Shown here piece by piece: positions 25,668 through 33,109 of a stretch of 64,000 bases of DNA. Positions within the stretch are counted from its first letter, which is position 1; each line of letters opens with the position of its first letter. The stretch lies in NCBI RefSeq assembly GCF_003131185.1, contig NZ_QFFU01000013.1:90658-154657 (forward strand). Direction: 5' to 3'. The position numbers and the translations under genes were made by a program. The notes under the pieces are model-generated. The model searched no databases. It was not told the DNA's origin and saw nothing but the letters and a program-made list of their open reading frames with translations. Origin of the DNA: Pseudomonas ovata (GTDB lineage Bacteria; Pseudomonadota; Gammaproteobacteria; Pseudomonadales; Pseudomonadaceae).

Positions 25668-25721
25668 GATGGCCTCCTGCGCAATAACGCGCTTACAACA
25701 GCGGGACCGCCAAGGGTCCAA

Positions 25722-26590
25722 GCAGTGAGATGGGTTCTATCGTAGTACCGGGGTCAACAGAATCATCACGGGGACACATCATGTGAATAAACGGCACTGC
25801 CTTGTTTCCCGGAAGTGGAGCGATTATTAGCATTGCCTAAGGATTTTGCAAAACTTAAATGCCTGTTTTTTGGAAATAAAAGAGCGGAAACTTTTTTTGA
25901 AAGTTGAAGTCATGGCGATATTCAAACGAGGGTATAAACACTATTGAAAGGTGTGTTATCAATGCAAGAAATTGATTTTGAAGGTGTTTTTTATTTTATT
26001 GATTTTGGTTTTTCTTTTTTTGAGGGGGCTAAAGCGGTTTAAGGGGACGCCCTCAAGGCCGCTGAGCGAACGCGGGTAGACGCCTTAATGACGCCTGAAT
26101 ATTGGCATTCATGAGGCCGTGCAAGGCGCGCGTATTATTGACGTCGGAAAAGGTTCAATAAAGGTTAAAGGCGATAGAAGAGCGACCGCGATAAAACGAT
26201 AAAGTTTCGACACCCTGGGTGAGGAACATCACATTCAGGCCGTGTGGTGTAAGAGACCAGCGTGCCCGCCACATCCATACAAGCGACCCGAACAATAGAA
26301 AGTTCAAGTTAGTTGGCCATTAGTTGGCCATTACTGATGGTTTTCGATAGTGTGCGTAGCACGCTCACCCTCGACGGTGCCCCGTCTCATGGGCCGACAG
26401 GCTGAGCACGTTAATTGCATCACCTTTTTCTGAAAGAAAAAAAGGGGAATATTCGACCCATCGGGCCCCTGCACAGCCCCTGTCCTACACTGACAAGCGG
26501 CGCTCAGGCTGGCATTGCAAATGCCGCCAGAAGCGTCCCCTGCAGTGTCCGGGTTGACCTGAAACCTTCTTTGTCGTGAGAAACCATGCA
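25722..26590. other. AT-rich intergenic region between two divergent transcription units
   Basis: This holds the promoters of the minus-strand exopolysaccharide operon and the plus-strand CheY-CheC/cyclase pair. The part 25790-26040 is markedly AT-rich against its neighbours. It contains one small open frame (ATG 25962 to TAA 26042, 26 residues, Phe-rich, with a GAAAGG about 10 nt upstream) that might be a leader peptide. A tandem TTAGTTGGCCA/TTAGTTGGCCA repeat lies near 26309-26335. No larger gene and no riboswitch is recognised. Confidence 0.6.
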
Positions 26591-27619
26591 ATGCCCACAA
26601 TCGCGCTACTGATCTGCGATGACTCGAATATGGCGCGCAAGCAGTTGATCCGGGCGCTGCCGGCCGGTTGGGATGTCTCGGTCAGCCTGGCGGCCAATGG
26701 ACTCGAAGCCCTCGAGGCCCTGCGCAAGGGCTTGGGCCAGGTGATGCTGCTGGACCTGACCATGCCGGTCATGGACGGCTACCAGGCCCTGGCGGCGATC
26801 CGGGATGAAGGGTTGGAGACCCAGGTGATCGTGGTTTCCGGCGATGTCCAGGAAGAAGCGGTGCGCCGGGTCATGGAGCTGGGCGCCCTGGCCTTTCTGA
26901 AAAAACCGGCCGACCCCGATGAACTGGCGTCCACCCTGATGCGCCTGGGTCTGCTTGGCGAGCCGCTGGCGGCTCAGGCGCCCAGCGTGCCGGCGGCGTC
27001 GGCAACGGCGCAGGCACCGCGTGCAGGCGAGGGCATCATCAGCTTTCAGGACGCCATGCGCGAGACGGTCAACGTCGCCATGGGGCGTGCGGCGGCCTTG
27101 CTGGCCAAGGTGCTGGGAGTCTTTGTGCAATTGCCGGTACCGAACGTCAACATGCTGGAGGTGGGCGAGTTGCACATGGCACTGGCCGACACCCAGCATG
27201 GCCAGCGCCTGACTGCGGTGTGCCAGGGCTACATTGGCGGCGGCATCGCCGGCGAAGCGTTATTGCTGCTGCACGATTCGGAAATTGCCGACATCGCCCG
27301 GCTGATGCACCGCGACTCACCCGACTACAGTGACATGGAAGTGCTCCTGGACCTGTCGACCATCCTCATCGGTGCCTGCCTGAGCGGGATCGGTGAGCAG
27401 ATCGATGTGCCATTTTCCCTGGGGCATCCGCAGATACTGGCCCAGGAGGGCGGCAGCGATGAGCTGATCAACGTCCGCCAGCAACGCTGGAAACAGACCC
27501 TGGCCGTGGAGGTCAGCTACAGCGTGGAAGGGCACGACATTCATTTCGATTTGCTGATGTTGTTCACCGAGGACTCGGTCGAGCGACTCTCGCGCAAACT
27601 GGCCTACCTGATGAGCTGA
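26591..27619 (+). CDS. CheY-CheC fusion: response-regulator receiver plus CheC/CheX-like domain
   Basis: ATG at 26591 is preferred over the GTG five codons upstream. Residues 1-120 form a receiver domain with acidic CDD (about 8-10), phospho-acceptor Asp in MLLDLTMPVMDG and Lys in AFLKKP. After a Pro/Ala linker, residues about 150-342 resemble CheC/CheX (SFQDAMRETVNVAMG..A, GEALLLLHDSEIADIARLM, DLSTILIGACLSGI). CheC-type domains often dephosphorylate or inhibit partners. It is followed after 3 nt by the diguanylate cyclase gene, so the two are co-translated. It probably gates the cyclase by phosphorylation. No cognate kinase is visible here. Confidence 0.82.
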   Translation: MPTIALLICDDSNMARKQLIRALPAGWDVSVSLAANGLEALEALRKGLGQVMLLDLTMPVMDGYQALAAIRDEGLETQVIVVSGDVQEEAVRRVMELGALAFLKKPADPDELASTLMRLGLLGEPLAAQAPSVPAASATAQAPRAGEGIISFQDAMRETVNVAMGRAAALLAKVLGVFVQLPVPNVNMLEVGELHMALADTQHGQRLTAVCQGYIGGGIAGEALLLLHDSEIADIARLMHRDSPDYSDMEVLLDLSTILIGACLSGIGEQIDVPFSLGHPQILAQEGGSDELINVRQQRWKQTLAVEVSYSVEGHDIHFDLLMLFTEDSVERLSRKLAYLMS

Positions 27620-27622
27620 TGT

Positions 27623-28573
27623 ATGAACGAGCAAATCGATATCAAAGAGCTTCACTGGCTGCTGGCCGTTACACAGAACATCGATGTAGGCATTGTGGTG
27701 CTCGACCGTGACTTCACTGTGCAGATCTGGAACACCTTCATGGAAAACCGCTCCGGGGTGGTGCCATTCGATGCCATTGGCCAGTCGTTCTTCCAGCTGT
27801 TCCCGGAAGTCAATCGTGCCTGGTTCAGCAAGAAGGTCGACAACGTCGTGACCCTGGGCACGCCGGCATTCACCATCTGGGAGCAGCGACCTTATCTGGT
27901 GCGCTTCAAGAACTACCAGCCGATTACCGGGCAGGAGGCGTTCATGTACCAGAACACCACCCTGTTTCCGCTGCGCAGCACCAATAACCAGATCAGTCAT
28001 ATCTGCCTGGTGATCTATGACGTGACCGATGTGGCCACCAATCGCCATCAATTGCTCAATGCCAACAACGAGCTGCAACGGTTGTCCAGCACCGACCGCC
28101 TGACCGGCCTGAACAACCGCGGCCATTGGGAAGAGTCCTTGCGCCAGGAATACGCCAGGCATAGACGCTACGGCACGCAAGTGGCGATGGTGATGATCGA
28201 CATCGATCACTTCAAGCGGGTCAATGACACCTGGGGCCACCAGACCGGAGACAAGGTGATCCAGGTCGTGGCCGAAGCCATGCGCACTCACATACGCAGC
28301 GCAGACATTGCCGGGCGCTATGGCGGTGAAGAGTTCGCGGTGCTGTTGCCCGACACCGACAAGGCCGGTGCCCAGGTCTTTGCCGAACGGCTGCGCAAGG
28401 CTGTGGAAGAGCTGCATGTGGATCACGATGGCCAGCAGATCCGCTGCACCATCAGCCTGGGCGTGGCCGACCTCAGCCAGCCCTCGACCGACTACAAGAC
28501 ACTGATCGAGGCTGCCGACCAGGCGTTGTACCAATCCAAGAAGAATGGGCGCAACCAGGTGACGCTGGCTTGA
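27623..28573 (+). CDS. PAS-GGDEF diguanylate cyclase
   Basis: The 316-residue protein has a PAS-like sensor (about residues 15-130: NIDVGIVVLDRDFTVQIWN) and a GGDEF domain starting near DRLTGLNNRGHWEESL. The active site is GGEEF and the inhibitory I-site is RSAD, exactly five residues before GGEEF, so an active, product-inhibited cyclase is expected. It makes c-di-GMP from two GTP. It lies 3 nt after the CheY-CheC gene and divergent from the operon that encodes the c-di-GMP-binding NfrB. A local signalling role is inferred, similar to the DGC-NfrB pairing reported in E. coli. Confidence 0.92.
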   Translation: MNEQIDIKELHWLLAVTQNIDVGIVVLDRDFTVQIWNTFMENRSGVVPFDAIGQSFFQLFPEVNRAWFSKKVDNVVTLGTPAFTIWEQRPYLVRFKNYQPITGQEAFMYQNTTLFPLRSTNNQISHICLVIYDVTDVATNRHQLLNANNELQRLSSTDRLTGLNNRGHWEESLRQEYARHRRYGTQVAMVMIDIDHFKRVNDTWGHQTGDKVIQVVAEAMRTHIRSADIAGRYGGEEFAVLLPDTDKAGAQVFAERLRKAVEELHVDHDGQQIRCTISLGVADLSQPSTDYKTLIEAADQALYQSKKNGRNQVTLA

Positions 28574-28616
28574 GCAGACCCTGGGCTATCGTGCAGCCAA
28601 CACCCGTCTATAGCGA

Positions 28617-28668
28617 CCAACGGTCGCGAAAAGACCGGCATGGTTTTTGCGCCATTCGCGACCGTTGG
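28617..28668. terminator. Strong inverted repeat after the diguanylate cyclase
   Basis: Perfect 14-bp arms CCAACGGTCGCGAA and TTCGCGACCGTTGG enclose a 24-nt loop containing TTTTT. The pairing can be extended outwards with one mismatch. It lies between convergent genes and may end transcription from both sides. It also has REP-like flanks (GCTCCTACGG), so it may be a repeat element instead. Confidence 0.5.
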
Positions 28669-28739
28669 TTGCTCCTACGGAATAGTGCGGATAAAGGCTA
28701 CAGCGCGGCGCCAGGGCGGCGCCGGCTGTAAGGGATGGA

Positions 28740-29777
28740 TCAGCGGGTGGTGACAACCTTGTCGGCAGGCTGGGTACGGCGACCCAGTACACCGGCACCG
28801 GCAGCCACCAGGCCCGAGATCACCAGGGTGATCAGCAGGATCCACGCGCCTTGCGAAACGCGCTTGGCAGCCACTTCAGCGGCTTCGCGGGCTTTCTGCT
28901 CGGCCTGGGCCTTCAGTTCCTGGTACTTGGCGTAGGCCTGGCGATAGCTGGCCTGGGCCTGATCGACGATCTGGTTGGCTTCGGCATCGGTCTTGTTGCC
29001 ACGCGCCTTGATCAGGTTGACCAGCGCCTGACGGTCAGCAGCATCCCAGGCTTCGTTGCCCTTGGCCTTGATGCGATCCAGCAGCCCACCGATCTGCTCA
29101 TCGGCCTGTTGTGGGTTGTTGGCACTGCGTTCGGCGGTGTTCTGCGCATCCTGAGCCGTGGACTGTGCTTGTTGTGCCACATTGTCCGGGTTCAGTTCGG
29201 CCTTGCCGGTCTGACGCATGGCCAGTTCGATTTCGTTCTGGATGTCATTGAGGTTGAAATCGATGCCCTGTTGCTTGAGCTGGTCCTGAATCTTGTCGCC
29301 CAGCGCCGGCGCCACCTGGGCGATACCGCTGCCGACGGCTGACAGGCCACTGCCGGCCAGGTTAAGGCCACCACGGACCACGCCGGTCACGGCGCTGGAC
29401 ACCAGGTACACGGTAATCAGCGAGACCGAGGCCCAGACCAGCAGACCGTGGAAAGCGCCTTCACGCTGCGCCAGGCGACCTGCTGCCCAGCCACCGACGA
29501 ACAGCGAGATGACAGCGCTGACGACCACCCAGATACCGGCGCCGGTGCCCAGTCCGGAGACCGGGTTGGCTTCCTGCATCGGATCGATGGCGGCCGTACC
29601 AATGGCAGTCCCCAGCAAGTTCAACAACAGTGAAACGATCAAGGCCAGAACAACACCGGCCAGAATGGCACTCCATGAAATGCGTTTAAGTAAAGGCGCC
29701 ACAGTATTGGCTGTGTAGTAATCCGGTGCGGCATAGCCTGCCGGTGGGTTTCGATCATCGCGAATCATGGTGGTCAT
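28740..29777 (-). CDS. Conserved membrane protein of unknown function
   Basis: The 345-residue protein has predicted TM segments at about residues 35-57, 80-100, 108-130 and 315-335. A long polar, helical, Gln/Ala-rich middle (about 150-310, with AQSTAQDAQNTAERSANNPQQ and YAKYQELKAQAEQKAREAAEVAAKR) probably forms coiled coil. Similar Pseudomonas proteins are sometimes labelled PhnA-like, but nothing here shows phosphonate metabolism. It is monocistronic. Its function is not recognised. Confidence 0.75.
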   Translation of the reverse strand: MTTMIRDDRNPPAGYAAPDYYTANTVAPLLKRISWSAILAGVVLALIVSLLLNLLGTAIGTAAIDPMQEANPVSGLGTGAGIWVVVSAVISLFVGGWAAGRLAQREGAFHGLLVWASVSLITVYLVSSAVTGVVRGGLNLAGSGLSAVGSGIAQVAPALGDKIQDQLKQQGIDFNLNDIQNEIELAMRQTGKAELNPDNVAQQAQSTAQDAQNTAERSANNPQQADEQIGGLLDRIKAKGNEAWDAADRQALVNLIKARGNKTDAEANQIVDQAQASYRQAYAKYQELKAQAEQKAREAAEVAAKRVSQGAWILLITLVISGLVAAGAGVLGRRTQPADKVVTTR

Positions 29778-30051
29778 CCTTCAGTCAATGGCAGGGGCAC
29801 CGCATGGGGTGCACATAGCAATGACTCTTGCTGCGCGCAGGAAGTTTGAAAATTTTTACCAGAAAATTCGCAGTATTAAAGGGTGTTAAAAGTTCGATAC
29901 ATTTATAAAAATAACCTCGAAAAGGCTTCTCTGTTTATACGTTATATGGGATCCAACTTGATGGACCCATTGCTGTCGACAGGCAAGGTCCGTGAGGAGC
30001 GCCGGGCATGTTAGGATCGCGATTTTTCCGCCAATCTTCATCAGGGCCATC

Positions 30052-31314
30052 ATGCGACCTCAATCCACACTCACCGTAGTGCCTGTCAATCGCCCGCTGA
30101 CCGGTCGTGTCAGCCCGCCGGGCTCCAAATCCATCACCAACCGTGCCTTGCTGCTGGCCGGTCTGGCCAAAGGCACCAGCCGCCTGACCGGCGCGCTCAA
30201 GAGTGACGATACCCGGGTGATGTCCGAGGCCCTGCGGTTGATGGGTGTGCAGGTCGACGAGCCGGACGACAGCACCTTTGTGGTCACCAGCACCGGCCAC
30301 TGGCAGGCGCCGGGCCAGCCGCTGATGCTGGGCAATGCCGGCACCGCCACCCGCTTTCTGACGGCGGCGCTGGCCAACTTCGAGGGCGACTTCGTGGTCG
30401 ATGGCGACGAATACATGCGCAAGCGCCCCATCGGCCCGCTGGTCGATGCGCTGCAGCGCATGGGTGTGCAGGCCAGCGCACCGACCGGCTGCCCGCCGGT
30501 GGCAATCAAGGGCCGTGGCGGCCTGGCGGCCGGACGCATCGAGATCGATGGCAACCTGTCCAGCCAGTACGTCTCGGCGTTGCTGATGGCCGGCGCGTGC
30601 GGCCAGGGCCCATTAGAGGTGGCCCTGACCGGCAGCGAGATCGGCGCACGCGGCTATGTGGACCTGACCCTGGCGGCCATGCAGGCTTTCGGTGCCGAAG
30701 TCGAGGCCATCGGTGAGTCAGCCTGGCGAGTAGCGGCCACCGGCTACCGTGCCACCGATTTTCATATCGAGCCGGATGCGTCGGCAGCCACTTACCTGTG
30801 GGCGGCCCAGGCGCTGACCGCAGGCCGTATCGACCTGGGCGTGGCCACCGAGGCCTTTACCCAGCCCGACGCGCTGGCCAGCCAGATCATCGAGCGCTTC
30901 CCGGACATGCCGGCGGTGATCGACGGCTCGCAGATGCAGGACGCGATTCCGACGCTGGCGGTGCTGGCGGCCTTCAATAACCAGCCGGTACGCTTTGTGG
31001 GCATTGCCAACCTGCGGGTCAAGGAGTGCGACCGGATTCGCGCATTGTCTGACGGCCTTTGTGCCATCGACCCGAAACTGGCGGTGGAAGAGGGCGATGA
31101 CCTGGTGGTCAACGCTGATCCACAGCTGGCCGGTCGTACCGTGGATGCGCTGATCGACACCCATTCCGACCACCGCATCGCCATGTGCTTTGCCCTGGCG
31201 GGCCTGAAAGTGGCCGGCATCCGCATTCTTGATCCGTTGTGCGTCGGCAAGACCTACCCGGGCTACTGGACGGCGCTGGAGTCGCTGGGCGTGCAGTTGC
31301 AGCGTCAGGGTTGA
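30052..31314 (+). CDS. aroA: Stand-alone 3-phosphoshikimate 1-carboxyvinyltransferase (EPSP synthase)
   Basis: ATG at 30052 gives a 420-residue protein beginning MRPQSTLTVVPVNRPLTGR. EPSP synthase motifs are complete: PGSKSITNRALLLAG, LGNAGTATRFLTAAL, RKRPIGPLVDAL, an Asp in SQMQDAIPTLAV, the RVKECDR Glu, SDHRIAMCFAL and VGKTYPGYW. It joins shikimate-3-phosphate and PEP in the shikimate pathway. The position equivalent to E. coli Pro101 is Phe and Met99 is Thr, in the loop that shapes glyphosate sensitivity. Pseudomonas normally carries AroA fused to prephenate dehydrogenase, so this is probably an extra copy. Confidence 0.92.
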   Translation: MRPQSTLTVVPVNRPLTGRVSPPGSKSITNRALLLAGLAKGTSRLTGALKSDDTRVMSEALRLMGVQVDEPDDSTFVVTSTGHWQAPGQPLMLGNAGTATRFLTAALANFEGDFVVDGDEYMRKRPIGPLVDALQRMGVQASAPTGCPPVAIKGRGGLAAGRIEIDGNLSSQYVSALLMAGACGQGPLEVALTGSEIGARGYVDLTLAAMQAFGAEVEAIGESAWRVAATGYRATDFHIEPDASAATYLWAAQALTAGRIDLGVATEAFTQPDALASQIIERFPDMPAVIDGSQMQDAIPTLAVLAAFNNQPVRFVGIANLRVKECDRIRALSDGLCAIDPKLAVEEGDDLVVNADPQLAGRTVDALIDTHSDHRIAMCFALAGLKVAGIRILDPLCVGKTYPGYWTALESLGVQLQRQG

Positions 31315-31494
31315 GGGCTTGAGGGCGCTGCAGAAGTACCTGACATTCGCCTGTTGCGCAGGTACAGGCACCGATGGTCCTTGCCTGCGCCAGGCCAGAG
31401 CCTGGCGAACTATGCTTGATCAGGCAGGGTAGCCATCGCTGCCCACCCGCAGGGACAGCGGGTGTCATTCGCAACGGCCAGGGAAGGCTTGATC

Positions 31495-31830
31495 ATGAAC
31501 CGTTTCATCAAACAACTTGTTATAGGTACCTGTCCTTTTTTGCTCTTTGGACAGGCGACTCAGGCCATGGCCGATCAATGCCCTGAAGTGTCCGACTTTA
31601 CCCAGAAAGGCCAGGGAACGACCATGGCGTTTCAGGCGGTCTTGCTGTACCTCGAAGGCCAGATCATTTTTTGCGAATACACAAAAGGCTCCTACAAGTC
31701 CCTGCTGCAGATCCAGAGCACGACGCCTGTGGTGGCAGAGGGTGAATACTGGGGCGAGCAGGATGATCCTTTGCCCCTGTGCAGTGAAAGCGTGGAAAAA
31801 TGCACGTTCACGCTGCACTCGAACGAGTGA
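31495..31830 (+). CDS. Small secreted protein, DUF3757-like
   Basis: ATG at 31495 opens a signal peptide (MNRFIKQLVIGTCPFLLFGQATQAMA) followed by a mature domain of about 85 residues with CPEVSDFTQKG near the start and four cysteines overall (CPE, FCEY, PLCSE, KCTF), suggesting two disulphides. The beta-rich pattern and the leading Cys-Pro fit DUF3757 proteins found in Pseudomonas. It stands alone between aroA and the convergent uronate dehydrogenase gene. No function is known to me; the DUF assignment is tentative. Confidence 0.6.
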   Translation: MNRFIKQLVIGTCPFLLFGQATQAMADQCPEVSDFTQKGQGTTMAFQAVLLYLEGQIIFCEYTKGSYKSLLQIQSTTPVVAEGEYWGEQDDPLPLCSESVEKCTFTLHSNE

Positions 31831-31869
31831 AAGCCTGCCTGGCGTTGACGTGCACCCATCCGGCCTTTG

Positions 31870-32691
31870 TCAATGATCCCCGAATGGCCCGCTGGCAGCA
31901 AATGCACCGCCCTGATAGCGCCGGGCCGGGTCATCGGCCGCTGGCAGTGGCTGGCGCTCGACCTGGGCCCGAAAGGCTTCGGAGCTGTCCTGCGGCTGGT
32001 AGTCCAGATGTGCGGCCAGGCAATTGTCCCACCACACCGTCTGGTTGGCCGACACACCGTAAACCACGGTGTGCCCGACATCGGGCGCGTACAAGGCCCG
32101 CTCGACCAGGCGGGTCAGGTCGTCGTAGCTGAGCCAGGTGTCGAGCATGCGATGGTTCAACGGCTCGGCAAACGAAGAACCAATGCGCAAGCTGACGGTT
32201 TCGATGCCGTAGCGATCAAAGTAGAAACTGGCCATGTCTTCGCCGTATGACTTGGACAGGCCGTAATAACTGTCGGGACGGCGCGGCGACTGCGCGTCGA
32301 TTACCTGGTCCTGCCCATAGAAGCCGATCACATGATTGGAGCTGGCGAAGATCACCCGCTTGACGCCGTGCCGGCGCGCGGCTTCATAGATGTGGAAGAT
32401 GCCACTGATATTGGCGCCCAGGATTTCCTCGAACGGCCGCTCGACCGAGACACCGCCGAAATGCAGGATCACGTCGACCCCCTCGACCAGGGCGTGCACC
32501 GCCTGCTTGTCGGCCAGGTCGCAGCGCTGGATTTCTTCATGGGCACCGCGGGCCGGTGCCATTTCACTGATGTCGGACAGGCGTAGAACCTGGGCGTGGG
32601 GCTGCAATGAATCACGCAGGACCTTGCCCAGGCCGCCAGCGGCCCCGGTGAGCAACAGGCGATTGAAAGGCGTAAGAGAAGAAGAGGGCAT
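31870..32691 (-). CDS. udh: Uronate dehydrogenase (NAD-dependent, SDR family)
   Basis: The 273-residue extended short-chain dehydrogenase has TGAAGGLGKVL for NAD binding, Asp at the end of strand 2 (LSDIS), DVILHFGGVSVERPFEEIL, FASSNHVIGFY and the catalytic YYGLSKSYGED (Tyr-x-x-x-Lys). The PRRPDSYYGLSK and VYGVSANQTVWWDN segments closely match what I recall of P. syringae and P. putida Udh. It oxidises glucuronate or galacturonate to the aldarolactone. No other aldarate pathway genes are adjacent. It could serve catabolism of uronic-acid-containing polymers. Confidence 0.9.
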   Translation of the reverse strand: MPSSSLTPFNRLLLTGAAGGLGKVLRDSLQPHAQVLRLSDISEMAPARGAHEEIQRCDLADKQAVHALVEGVDVILHFGGVSVERPFEEILGANISGIFHIYEAARRHGVKRVIFASSNHVIGFYGQDQVIDAQSPRRPDSYYGLSKSYGEDMASFYFDRYGIETVSLRIGSSFAEPLNHRMLDTWLSYDDLTRLVERALYAPDVGHTVVYGVSANQTVWWDNCLAAHLDYQPQDSSEAFRAQVERQPLPAADDPARRYQGGAFAASGPFGDH

Positions 32692-33109
32692 GGGCTAGAC
32701 CTTGTTGTATGTCGTCGTATGACTTTTCCGGATTATCCGGAGCTTCATGCGCTATTGTCAATGCGCCCGGGTGTGAGAAAACCTCGTGCCTCGAAAGTCC
32801 GCCCGCCGCGCCAAGGCGCAGCGCTGTCGTACAGCAAACCCCCGCGCTCCTGCAACGGGTGAGTTCATATCCGATAAAGCCAGTTGTTTTATGTTTATTG
32901 AGAGGATGGCCACCGCTCGCAAAATGCCAATTTCTTCATGTCGTCATACAACGTGCCCGGGTCAGGATCAGTTCGTCAGGCCGGTGTGACATTCAGGGCA
33001 TGGCGTTGAACTGCCTCGGCCGGTGGCCTCTCTATGCTCAATGACACTCCTGAAATAATGCTCTGGTCGTTCATCGCGCGTAGGAGGGAACCGTCAAGGA
33101 GACCACCTG
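32692..33109. repeat. Intergenic repeat region with a third composite-repeat copy
   Basis: At 32809-32840 the sequence CGCCAAGGCGCAGCGCTGTC followed by GTACAGCAAAC is a diverged copy of the repeats at 3917-3952 and 14718-14754. CCCGCGCTCCTGCAACGG follows and resembles a REP tail. The remainder holds the promoter of the glycosyltransferase-debranching fusion; no gene is seen. Confidence 0.6.

Noticed and set aside
32709..33044. 111-residue frame between udh and the glycosyltransferase fusion
   Set aside because: It runs across the composite repeat, lacks a ribosome site and shows no recognisable domain.
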